Notes under the pieces: generated by a model | The model's input: only the letters and a program-made list of their open reading frames with translations | The model's database searches: none | Told to the model about the DNA's origin: nothing | Source of the DNA: Archivesica marissinica | Lineage: Eukaryota; Mollusca; Bivalvia; Venerida; Vesicomyidae | Assembly (NCBI GenBank): GCA_014843695.1 | Contig: CM026397.1 | Coordinates: 46,748,891 to 46,812,890 of the forward strand | Direction of reading: 5' to 3' | Length of the DNA stretch: 64,000 bases | Position numbers and translations under genes: made by a program | Shown: piece after piece, positions 34,043-44,144 of the stretch | How positions within the stretch are numbered: position 1 is the first letter of the stretch | How the letters are laid out: each line of letters starts with the position of its first letter

Positions 34043-34276
34043 TTAGTGCAGCACGCCATACATAAAATGTGGAACGGCAGATAGGTAATTTCCGAAACAA
34101 TGGTACGGAAGAGATGCTATATTAATGGTCTCCCCTACCTTGGCATCGGACAGTCTGTCTGTGATGGTTCTCATAAAGGACACTTCCTGTTTCTGTTGTT
34201 GTTCCTGGTTCTTCTTCTGTCTCATCGTACTCGACTTGATCCTCTGTAACTCCTGCTGCAGCGTCTTGTCCAGGAA
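34043..34276 (-). CDS. CDKL5: CDKL5 last visible exon (terminal, or 138-bp internal form)
   Basis: Starts after TTCTCAG in phase 0. It encodes FLDKTLQQELQRIKSSTMRQ, a Gln-rich coiled coil KKNQEQQQKQEV and SFMRTITDRLSDAK. At that point a GTAGGG donor (34138) would end a 138-bp exon in phase 0. Without splicing the frame continues 31 residues to a stop at 34045-34043, and AATAAA lies at 34003-33998 on the minus strand. Either this is the last exon of a short protein or an alternative end. No further exon was recognised between 1 and 34042. Confidence 0.78.
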   Translation of the reverse strand, partial: FLDKTLQQELQRIKSSTMRQKKNQEQQQKQEVSFMRTITDRLSDAKVGETINIASLPYHCFGNYLSAVPHFMYGVLH

Positions 34277-34719
34277 CTGAGAATTCAACGAGATGAAGCT
34301 TACACAGGGCTTTGCATAGTACGGTAGTTCTGCATAGTACGGTTGTTCATCTTTAGATGTAGCTTCATTTTATGAATTTATGAAATTTAACGTTTTTTCA
34401 ATTTCATCATCATGCATGAAAGTCTTGAAAATAAAAATATTTTAATACGGTAATATCAATAATTCTAACTTCTGAACAAAATATTTATGAATTGTACAAT
34501 ACACAGAATAACTGAACATGTTATACAACTGGTAGAATCACAGAGGACACTGGTGGCCGCGGCACCACCAAATCCTGACAGAAACACAAATGGTTCAGCT
34601 ACATTATGTGCATGAAACATAACACAATATACAACAGTGGAAACACACATCAACAACGTAATCACGGTAATGCTTAATTTATAGATGGAAAACTGACAAA
34701 TCAGAGCAAAATAAGTAAG

Positions 34720-34930
34720 GTTAGCTATTTGCATGCTGGGTAAGTAAAGGCTATAAAATGTTCAAATAATTGTAGCAAACGACAATCATTAAATGTATTT
34801 TTCCTATTTGTAACTGAAAATATGTCATGAAATATGTTTAGAATTGCGTCATTGCGACAAAATACTTATGAAATTCCCTGAGATATTTGACCGTTATTTT
34901 CACAGCTAGTGTGCAATACAAAGAGTCAAA
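34720..34930. mobile_element. MITE-2 copy in the CDKL5 tail intron
   Basis: Starts near TTAGCTATTTGCATGCTGGG and ends CTAGTGTGCAATACAAAGAG. It shares GGCTATAAA, AATAATTGTAGCA, CTTATTTGTA-like and GCGTCATTGCGAC-like strings with copies at 35534-35738 and 38062-38236. Ends are eroded. Confidence 0.65.
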
Positions 34931-35533
34931 GATGAAATGAAATTAAAATACAAATTCTTTAAAGTCATATTTCAGTTTGAAAGACAAAATCGCGGCGCAA
35001 GAGATTATCCAAATTTCTACCAGTAATTTTAATAAAAGATGGTAAAAGTGATCAACGAACATTGTTTTTTTGTTATTATGATTTGTTACGGAGAAAGCCG
35101 AACAAAAACAGACTATCCTAGTTAACACAGTGGTGTATACAGGGTGTGCTAGGTTAGTAACACCAGCCCCGGGCACAAAAGCTGGCCTGGCCGTTACAGT
35201 TGGCCCATCCGTGCTCCCTTGGAAAATGTTGAAAACCTGAATACCACAAAATGGTGCAATTTCCTGGTACCGGTGGTGTAAAATGGGGATATGTATTGAT
35301 TTTATAGGATATTAATGAGAATAAAATTCTGGAAATTAATGGGGGTGCTAGAGTCCCAAGAGCACCGCCCTGGATACCCTCTGTAACATAATAAGTACAC
35401 TAACAATATTTTAGGCTGGATGTCTTTACTGAAACACTTTGGTAAAACTCTTTTTGCAACGACTACAACTACAAGACAACGCACTGTCTACAAATTATAA
35501 CTATCATTTTGAGCAAATATATCACTTCAGTTT

Positions 35534-35738
35534 TTAACTTTTTGCATGCTAGCGGTAAAAATACTAGTGAAATATGTCATGGAATTTCATTAGAATTGTG
35601 TCGTTGCATAATGAAATTCAATTAAATATTTCCAGAGTTTTCAACTACAAATAAGAAAACTGCATTAATGAATTGTCATTTACTACAATTATTTGAACTA
35701 TTTATAGCCTTTATTTTACCCAGCATGCAAAGAGTTAA
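35534..35738. mobile_element. MITE-2, best-preserved copy (205 bp)
   Basis: TTAA at 35534-35537 and 35735-35738. The left end TTAACTTTTTGCATGCTAGC and the reverse complement of the right end, TTAACTCTTTGCATGCTGGG, are inverted repeats. TTAA ends and no coding capacity fit a piggyBac-like MITE. It ends about 70 bp from the 787-bp CDKL5 exon. Confidence 0.72.
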
Positions 35739-35805
35739 TAAGAACAAGTCAGATAAAACAAAAATCTTAAATACACATATTAAACATAAATGGAAATGAG
35801 TTTAC

Positions 35806-36592
35806 CTTTTTTCTTTCTGGGGGGCTATCTGAAGGTTTATGATTATTATTATGCTCCTCGTTGTACGGAGCCTCTAGGGTCACTGTAAATGTGTTTGTCC
35901 GTGCGTTATAGGGATGCTCCCTTGGGGTTAGAACTATCGGCTCAGGGGATTTACTTTTCAATTTCTGTTTATTATCCGTAACAGTCTTAGAACTATGTTT
36001 TCGTTTTATGTATTTAGATTCACTATGAATGTTGTCTATTTCTGCATTATTTTCCCCGTCGTCGTCGGGCTCTGAAGTATCCATTTTCACATCCTGTTTA
36101 TTGCCTTCGACTAAATCCCGCGATCTAAAATCCTGGAAGGTCGTGCTATATTGGGTGTTTATACGTCGATTAGACACATCCACGTAAGGCTTTCCCTGCC
36201 GAGGATCATACTTATCTTCGTTATAATTAGAATTATCTACAGTTGAATATTGATTAGCACTTTTCTGTGATCTACGTATGGCAGCAGACTTTGCAGGCGT
36301 CCGAGACCGCTCTTTTCTATGAGTTTCTTGTTCCTCTTTCTCTACGACAGCATCCACCCTCATCCGATCCAGTTCAACTTTTTCACGTATAGCATTCAAT
36401 GCCATTTTTTCTGCATTTGCCTTAGACGTAGCATTTTTGGCTTGTTTGATATATTTACTCTGTGAGGTCGGGTGTATGCCATTTTTCTCTCCTTCCGCTA
36501 TGTCCATTTTCTCCTCGCTTTTATCTTCTCTATGATCTGGCAATAATCCCCTTTGTTTTCCTGAGCGCACGGTTAAATTTTTCAAATTTTCA
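35806..36592 (-). CDS. CDKL5: CDKL5 large tail exon
   Basis: 787-bp exon after TTTCAG; the first base completes a Ser codon (AG|T). It ends PPERKK before GTAAAC, phase 0. About 262 residues, hydrophilic, rich in Lys, Glu, Asp, Ser and Asn, with no globular domain: a likely disordered regulatory tail. Visible segments include NGIHPTSQSKYIKQAKN, NAIREKVELDRMRVDAVVEKE (probable coiled coil), KYIKRKHSSK (basic cluster) and PREHPYNARTNTFTVTL. A single large tail exon after the kinase exons also resembles vertebrate CDKL5 organisation. A 282-residue frame covers it without interruption, which supports coding status. Confidence 0.88.
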
Positions 36593-37060
36593 CTGAAATA
36601 TGAAGCAAGAACCAATTTAATACCTTAGATTAGTAAATGTCTTTCGCCTACGTGCAAACTATATAAATGTTTAATATATAATACAAATACTGCAGCTAGA
36701 TGGAATAGACAGGTCAGAGACATTGGGCCGACCAAGATTACAGACAAGTCTGGTAGGTGAACGTACAGCAATGCATGGGTTTTACTGTTATATTACCTGT
36801 CAATACTAGAAACAAATTGAGGCCCAGGTAGAGTTATCAATAATCAATTAATTGTTAAGATCAATATGGTATATATAAACCCCCATAACATTATGTTATA
36901 AAATTAATCTGTTGGGGTCTCAAAATATACACAGCATGTATTATAGCCAGTTATAACAGTTACACACGAGTTTATCATGTAGCATGAGGAAAGCAATCAT
37001 AAGTAGTATATACACTGTTCCTTTCATCTGTGTACATCATTTTAACACTTTCCTTCATAG
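36593..37060. other. CDKL5 intron, no feature recognised
   Basis: AT-rich unique intron sequence upstream (on the minus strand) of the large tail exon; no repeats of note. Confidence 0.5.
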
Positions 37061-37300
37061 AGATTTAGGTCAATATACTATTATATCTCCATATAAACGA
37101 CAGCCATTTAGCTATCATGCAGTGGATAAGTAGTCGCCATATCTATCCCACCTCCATAGATATTACTGGGACTACATGAGATTTAGGTTAATATACTATT
37201 GTATCTCCATACAAATGACAGCCATTTAGCTATCATGCAGTGGATAAGTAGTCGTCATATCTATCCCACCTCCATAGATATTACTGGGATTACATGAGAT
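37061..37300. repeat. 120-bp tandem duplication
   Basis: Two near-identical copies (about 37061-37180 and 37181-37300), each containing CAGCCATTTAGCTATCATGC and CCATAGATATTACTGGGA. A few substitutions separate them. Confidence 0.85.
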
Positions 37301-37340
37301 TCTGGTCTTTATTATGAACATTGGTTTGGCTACTACATTG

Positions 37341-37948
37341 TCAATGTATGTCGTATTGGTAATGGCGTCAAGAGGTGCTTCTATGAGGGAAAGGGTTAAT
37401 GTATGTCATATTGGTAATGGCGTCAAGAGGTGCTTCTATGAGGGAAAGGGTTAATGTATGTCGTATTGGTAATGACGTCAACAGGTGCTTCTATGAGGGA
37501 AAGGGTTAATGTATGTCATATTGGTAATGGCGTCAAGAGGTGCTTCTATGAGGGAAAGTGTTAATGTATGTCGTATTGGTAATGACGTCAACAGGTGCTT
37601 CTATGAGGGAAAGGGTTAATGTATGTCATATTGGTAATGGCGTCAAGAGGTGCTTCTATGAGGGAAAGGGTTAATGTATGTCGTATTGGTAATGACGTCA
37701 AGAGGTGCTTCTATGAGGGAAAGGGTTAATATATGTCATATTGGTAATGGCATCAAGAGGTGCTTCTATGAGGGAAAGGGTTAATGTATGTCATATTGGT
37801 AATGGCGTCAAGAGGTGCTTCTATGAGGGAAAGGGTAAATGTATGTCATATTGGTAATGGCGTCAAGAGGTGCTTCTATGAGGGAAAGGGTTAATGTATG
37901 TCATATTGGTAATGGCGTCAAGAGGTGCTTCTATGAGGGAAAGGGTTA
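37341..37948. repeat. 55-bp minisatellite (about 11 copies)
   Basis: Units of 55 bp containing ATATTGGTAATGGCGTCAAG and CTTCTATGAGGGAAAGGGTT. Four units near 37470-37700 carry TGACGTCA, the perfect cyclic-AMP response element, in place of TGGCGTCA. It lies in the CDKL5 intron between the 787-bp and 170-bp exons. Confidence 0.93.
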
Positions 37949-38061
37949 AGTTACTTGCACAAAGCACAACAAATAAATTATCTAAAAAATGTTGGTAAAC
38001 GTTGATAACAACAATTTCACTAAAACTAGATTATTGGAGCTTTGTTCAGTTTCTTCTTAGA

Positions 38062-38236
38062 TTAACTCACTGCATGCTGGGAAAAATAAAGGCTATAAAT
38101 AATTGTAGCAGACGACAAATCATTCATGTGCTTTTCTTATTTGTAGCTGGAAATTATTCCATGTAACGACACAATTCTAATGATATCCCAAGACATATTT
38201 GAATATTATTTTTATCGCTAGCATATAAAGAATTAA
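38062..38236. mobile_element. MITE-2 copy
   Basis: TTAA at 38062-38065 and 38233-38236. It is inverted relative to the 35534 copy (CTCACTGCATGCTGGGAAAA at the left end, CGCTAGCATATAAAGAA at the right end). Confidence 0.7.
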
Positions 38237-38450
38237 ACTAATTATAAATAGTATTTCTATGTCTTGCTACTAGTATCTAAATATATACTATCTTTGGCAC
38301 GATAAAAAAATAAATAAAAATGTTTTGTGAAATTGACTCCATATATCTGTATAATAAATGTAGTTCACATTCAGCGGGACAATTAATTATAACAAGACTC
38401 GGGTCTGTATATGCAACAAAGGTAGTTACCATGTTTAAATCTGCAATGGC

Positions 38451-38658
38451 TGTCTGATTAGCGCAGTAGTTAGCGCGCTCGAATCTCACCAATGCAACTC
38501 GGGTTCGATCCTCAGACCGGACAGTATGGGAGATGGTATGATGGTCGCCAGATCGGACTGGTGGGTTTTCTCCGGGTACTCCGGTTTCCTCCCACACCAA
38601 TGATCACATTTACGCTTTCATCCGCGCCAATGAGAGTGATTAATATAAGTTCTTAAAA
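38451..38658 (+). repeat. SINE-D (tRNA-derived)
   Basis: Head with A box TTAGCGCAGTAGTTAGCGCG and B box GGGTTCGATCCTC, then a body with GGTGGGTTTTCTCCGGGTAC and GGTTTCCTCCCACACC, a conserved-looking SINE core. The tail is split by an inserted hAT-like element and resumes at 39303-39345 with GTAAAATAAATAAAG. Confidence 0.75.
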
Positions 38659-39302
38659 CAGGGCTAGAATTTAACTTTTTTGTGCACTGGCAAATTTTTG
38701 CGAGTACCTAAATTGTCAATTCGCAATAGTTGAATTCTTCTCGCAATTTTTATAAAATGTAATTTTATTTTTCAATTAGATCTACTGAGTTTGACTCAGA
38801 ATAGGGCGAATCGAGTGTGGTCCGTTTCATCACGCTTTGTCTTGACATTCACTTTTTATTGTTTTTGGAGATGGGCAAATTGTCTTTTTATGGGCAGAAT
38901 CGCCCAACTAGCCTCGGGTACATGCACTTGCGAGTGTTGCCTCCTCTCATCACTGTTACCGACATTAAAAAATATTGGTTATTTTGAACATTTCGTCTTG
39001 GAATATCTACTGCTAGAAAAATTATGCAGACTGGATTTTAGTATTGACTCATTTTCAAAAAACCCACGCCAATTGGCCAAAATGGAGCAAAATGAAAAAT
39101 AAGTCAAAGAGTTGTGTTCTATGTCATAGTTTTATGTGTGTTTACAATCAGAAAACGAAAGTAGACAAACAGGAACGTAAATTATACATTTCACAGGTCT
39201 TAAATTGAACTCGCAAAATTTTGCTAATGCCAGAAAGTTCAACTGGATTTTTGTATTTCATCTCACAAAATGTGAGTGTGCGAGTGCTAAATTCGAGCCC
39301 TG
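38659..39302. mobile_element. hAT-like non-autonomous element inside SINE-D
   Basis: Begins CAGGGCTAGAATTTA and ends TAAATTCGAGCCCTG; the ends are inverted repeats of about 15 bp. The flanks CTTAAAAC (38652-38659) and GTTAAAAC (39303-39310) match at 7 of 8 bases, as expected for an 8-bp hAT target duplication, although the boundary C is ambiguous. The 103-residue plus frame inside has no recognised similarity. Confidence 0.65.
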
Positions 39303-39481
39303 GTTAAAACTTGCTCTTCGTAATCGTTGTAAAATAAATAAAGTCTAATGTGACGTAATTTTTGTAGTTTTGCAACGTCATGTTTGCACTCTTAACAAAT
39401 AACAACAAATATGTTTGGGCTTGTTAGATATTTTGGTCATGTTAGAATCGAAATAATATATTGTATTTGTGTTATTTATAG

Positions 39482-39593
39482 TCGAATAAAACATGGTTTG
39501 TCGTTCTGAGCGCCGGAATTAACAACTTAGACTTACGGACTGCGTGGTTAATTCCTACGCATCAGAACTCCAAACCATGTTTTATTCCCCAAT
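39482..39593. mobile_element. Foldback hairpin element
   Basis: The left arm AATAAAACATGGTTTG..GTTCTGA..GAATTAAC and the right arm GTTAATTC..TCAGAAC..CAAACCATGTTTTATT are inverted copies of about 44 bp around a loop of about 20 bases. It could be a tiny MITE. A structured RNA cannot be excluded. Confidence 0.6.
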
Positions 39594-39611
39594 AAACAAT
39601 GGAAAGACAAA

Positions 39612-41955
39612 TATTATTGTAGAGCAGATTGGCATGCCTTATATTGCATTATATAATTGTAGAGCAGATTGGCATGCTTTATATTGCATTATATAATTGT
39701 AGAGCAGATTGGCATGCCTTATATTGCATTATATAATTGTAGAGCAGATTGACATGCCTTATATTGCATTATATAATTATAGAGCAGATTGACATGCCTT
39801 ATATTGCCTTATATAATTGTAGAGCAGATTGGCATGCCTTATATTGCATTATATAATTGTAGAGCAGATTGGCATGCCTTATATTGCATTATATAATTGT
39901 AGAGCAGATTGGCATGCTTTATATTGCATTATATAATTGTAGAGCAGATTGGCATGCCTTATATTGCCATATATAATTGTAGAGCAGATTGACATGCCTT
40001 ATATTGCCGTATATAATTGTAGAGCAGATTGGCATGCCTTATATTGCCGTATATAATTGTAGAGCAGATTGACATGCCTTATATTGCCGTATATAATTGT
40101 AGAGCAGATTGACATGCCTTATATTGCCATATATAATTGTAGAGCAGATTGACATGCCTTATATTGCACTTATATTGCCATATATAATTGTAGAGCAGAT
40201 TGACATGCCTTATATTGCATTATATAATAATAGAGAAGATTGGCATGCTTTATATTGCATTATATAATTGTAGAGCAGATTGACATGCCTTATATTGCAT
40301 TATATAATTGTAGAGCAGATTGGCATGCCTTATATAATTGTAGAGCAGATTGGTATGCCTTATATTGCCGTATATAATTGTAGAGCAGATTGGCATGCCT
40401 TATATTGCATTATATAATTGTAGAGCAGATTGGCATGCCTTATATAATTGTAGAGCAGATTGGCATGCCTTATATTGCCTTATATAATTGTAGAGCAGAT
40501 TGACATGCCTTATATAATTGTAGAGCAGATTGGCATGCCTTATATTGCCTTATATAATTGTAGAGCTGATTGACATGCCTTATATAATTGTAGAGCAGAT
40601 TAGCATGCCTTATATTGCCTTATATAATTGTAGAGCAGATTGGTATGCCTTATATTGCCTTATATAATTGTAGAGCAGATTGGCATGCCTTATATTGCCT
40701 TATATAATTGTAGAGCAGATTGGCATGCCTTATATTGCCTATATAATTGTAGAGCAGATTGACATGCCTTATATAATTGTAGAGCAGATTGACATGCCTT
40801 ATATAATTGTAGAGCAGATTGGCATGCCTTATATTGCCTTATATAATTGTAGAGCAGATTGGCATGCCTTATATTGCCTTATATAATTGTAGAGCAGATT
40901 GGCATGCCTTATATTGCCTTATATAATTGTAGAGCAGATTGGCATGCCTTATATTGCCTTATATAATTGTAGAGCAGATTGGCATACCTTATATAATTGT
41001 AGAGCAGATTGGCATGCCTTATATTGCATTATATAATTGTAGAGCAGATTGGCATGCCTTATATTGCATTATATAATTGTAGAGCAGATTGACATGCCTT
41101 ATATTGCATTATATAAGTGTAGAGAAGATTGGCATGCCTTATATTGCCTTATATAATTGTAGAGCAGATTGGCATGCCTTATATTGCCTTATATAATTGT
41201 AGAGCAGATTGGCATGCCTTATATTGCCTTATATAATTGTAGAGTAGATTGACATGCCGTATATAATTGTAGAGCAGATTGGCATGCCTTATATTGCCTT
41301 ATATAATTGTAGAGCAGATTGGCATGCCATATATTGCATTATATAATTGTAGAGCAGATTGGCATGCCGTATATATTTGCCTTATATTGCATTATATAAT
41401 TGTAGAGCAGATTGGCATGCCTTATATTGCATTATATAATTGTAGAGCAGATTGGCATGCCTTATATTGCATTATATAATTGTAGAGCAGATTGGCATGC
41501 CTTATATTGCATTATATAATTGTAGAGCAGATTGGCATGCCTTATATTGCATTATATAATTGTAGAGCAGATTGGCATGCCTTATATTGCATTATATAAT
41601 TGTAGAGCAGATTGGCATGCCTTATATTGCATTATATAATTGTAGAGCAGATTGACATGCCTTATATATTTGTAGAGCAGATTGGCATGCCTTATATTGC
41701 ATTATATCATTGTAGAGCAGATTGGCATGCCTTATATTGCATTATATAATTGTAGAGCAGATTGGCATGCCTTATATTGCATTATATAATTGTAGAGCAG
41801 ATTGGCATGCCTTATATTGCATTATATATTTGTAGAGCAGATTGGCATGCCTTATATTGCCGTATATATTTGTAGAGCAGATTGGCATGCCTTATATTGC
41901 ATTATATAATTATAGAGCAGATTGGCATGCCTTATATTGCCTTATATAATTATGG
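39612..41955. repeat. 40-bp minisatellite (about 58 copies)
   Basis: Units of 40 bp with core TTGTAGAGCAGATTGGCATG plus CCTTATATTGCATTATATAA; a shortened form lacks the TATTGCATTA segment. It ends about 83 bp from the CDKL5 donor of the 170-bp exon. Confidence 0.95.
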
Positions 41956-42037
41956 CATATACAAATAACGAGAGATAATAAATGTATTTTTCAAACCTTG
42001 GTTTTAAAAAAGTATTATTTTGAATAATTATTCTTAC

Positions 42038-42207
42038 CTATTAACATGATCGGTAAAATCGTTCTTGCGTTTCTTGCTGGTCATATGAGAGTCTATGTGT
42101 TTAACCGGTACAATGTTTCTGTTGAGAAGATGTTCTGTTTGGAAAGACACGTGATTTAAACACTCTTCTATACTAAACCTGTCACTAGGCTCTAGTTTCA
42201 AAGTTTG
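42038..42207 (-). CDS. CDKL5: CDKL5 exon: end of kinase domain and start of the tail
   Basis: 170-bp exon between TTTTCAG and GTAAGA (phase 2). It encodes QTLKLEPSDRFSIEECLNHV and FQTEHLL, the last kinase helix with the conserved Arg of DRF, then a basic stretch MTSKKRKNDF that could act as a nuclear localisation signal. It joins in phase to the 787-bp exon. Confidence 0.92.
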
Positions 42208-42574
42208 CTGAAAACAGAGGAAAATAGCGCATGCAGAAAAAGCTTCAGAAAATGTTGAACATACTTGGAGCGTACAGAGCCTGTATATCTGGGTATATGA
42301 GAGTGTACAGTCTAATATATAGAACATCGGGAATACACATTTATACACTCTGGGATAAACATGGATATACTGGCTACATCCACTCTCATATATGGCCTCT
42401 TACCATAAGTAGCGAGGTAAACACTTGGTCTAGAATCCCCAATCTGTGCTAGACATGCTATTAAACACAAATAATTACAAGGAAAGGTGAGTGTATTATA
42501 TGAAATGAATCAATAATTAGTCACATTTATGAAAGTCAGGTTCTAATTCCTTTAATTCAACCAAGTTTGAATTT

Positions 42575-42725
42575 TAACTTGTAATCAAGAGGTTGTGAGT
42601 TCGAACCCTGCCAGAACCACATTGGTGGTCTGTTGGGAAGATACTTTTATCCACATTCTCAATCGTGGTGATGGATTCCATCAGTCTTCAGAACACTTAA
42701 ACTAATGATGTAAGCACTTGTTTCG
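42575..42725 (+). repeat. SINE-E fragment
   Basis: B-box-like GTGAGTTCGAACCCTGCC followed by a body with TGGTGGTCTGTTGGGAAGAT and TTCCATCAGTCTTCAGAACA. Only the 3' half of a tRNA-like head is clear. It sits in the 0.6-kb CDKL5 intron between the 81-bp and 170-bp exons. Confidence 0.5.
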
Positions 42726-42810
42726 CAATCTTGGTAACAGAACTTTGTACATACTAGTAATACATGACTACCAATAAGCTTCCTTCAGTATGAACATATT
42801 TAATACTTAC

Positions 42811-42891
42811 ATTCATGAAGTCTATCATGACACTACTAAGGATACCATGGTAACGCTTCTCAACACTCTGAGGTTTTGATACTGAAGGAAA
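42811..42891 (-). CDS. CDKL5: CDKL5 exon: C-lobe, short 81-bp exon
   Basis: 27 codons, phase 0 at both ends, between ATTTCAG and GTAAGT. It encodes FPSVSKPQSVEKRYHGILSS and VMIDFMN, matching the segment that precedes the final kinase helix in CDKL5. A 43-bp minisatellite starts only about 11 bp beyond the exon, so the acceptor's upstream region is made of repeat units. Confidence 0.9.
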
Positions 42892-42902
42892 CTGAAATAT
42901 GA

Positions 42903-43472
42903 TCCATATATGACATTACAGTAGTTCAAACAGCACAGTATAGCATCCATATATGACATTACAGTAGTTCAAACAGCATAGTATAGCATCCATATATGAC
43001 ATTACAGTAGTTCAAACAGCACAGTATAGCATCCATATATGACATTACAGTAGTTCAAACAGCATAGTATAGCATCCATATATGACATTATGATTACAGT
43101 AGTTCAAACAGCATAGTATAGCATCCATATATGACATTACAGTAGTTCAAACAGCACAGTATAGCATCCATATATGACATTACAGTAGTTCAAACAGCAC
43201 AGTATAGCATCCATATCTGACATTACAGTAGTTCAAACAGCACAGTATAGCATCCATATATGACATTACAGTAGTTCAAACAGCACAGTATAGCATCCAT
43301 ATATGACATTACAGTAGTTCAAACAGCACAGTATATCATCCATATATGACATTACAGTAGTTCAAACAGCACAGTATAGCATCCATATATGACATTACAG
43401 TAGTTCAAACAGCACAGTATAGCATCCATATATGACATTACAGTAGTTCAAACAGCACAGTATAGCATCCAT
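42903..43472. repeat. 43-bp minisatellite (about 13 copies) next to a CDKL5 acceptor
   Basis: Units of 43 bp with core CCATATATGACATTACAGTA plus GTTCAAACAGCACAGTATAG. The first unit begins about 11 bp from the 81-bp exon, so the branch point and any further polypyrimidine region must lie in repeat units. Confidence 0.95.
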
Positions 43473-43534
43473 ATGCCTGCAAGCATTGCTAACATGTGTA
43501 GTATTTTATCAAAACCTTCATGCATAATATTGGT

Positions 43535-43850
43535 AAACTGTTGCCTAATAAACTTTGCTTTATTATTCAGTGCCTAATAAACCTTTCGTGATGTCATAAC
43601 ACTGCATGTATGACGTCATATATTCATAGATGGTATGATAAACTTCAGGTCATGAATATTCAGTAAACTTTCCTCTTATTAATCACAAGATAGGATAAAT
43701 AGAATATTAGGTTATTGTCTTACAAATATTAAAATATTACACTCATCTCCAAAAACATATAAGGCTCAGCAGAACCTCGCCGTGTATATTTTCTCCAACT
43801 CACCTAATAAATTAAAGATAGTAACCTAATATTCTCTATATAAATGATAC
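43535..43850. mobile_element. Dispersed repeat, family 4, copy 1
   Basis: Shares GCCTAATAAA..TTTGCTTTATTA, CGTGATG/CGTGACG, AGCCTCGCC-like and CTCACCTAATAAATTA strings, in the same order, with 50660-51135. It includes an inverted pair (TAGGTTATTGTCTTACAAAT and TAGTAACCTAATATTCTCTA) near 43700-43840. Confidence 0.6.
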
Positions 43851-43914
43851 TTGCAACAGTTTGGCTTCCATGCAACCACGAAGACTGTTAATTAGGTAGT
43901 TATGCTGGTGGAGC

Positions 43915-44095
43915 ATTCGTTTGTTTGTTTTGGGGTTTTCAAGTTACACGGACAGATTAAGTCATAAGGTAAAGTTCCAGCTTTTGTTGGTGGAGTTAGA
44001 GCACCAGGTGGCCATGGGTAGAACCACTGACTAGATGAAAGCCAGTTTCCTTCCTTATATTAAAGAATTTGACACCCAAAGTGAGATTTTAAACT
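43915..44095 (-). repeat. SINE-F fragment
   Basis: Shares GGTAGAACCAC and AAAGCCAGTTTCCTTCCT-like strings with the two SINE-F copies at 52062-52260 and 52305-52570; the tRNA-like head is missing. Confidence 0.5.
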
Positions 44096-44144
44096 AGAGT
44101 GGAGATAGGCAAGCTATGAATGACCTAAAACATTGAGCCACATG

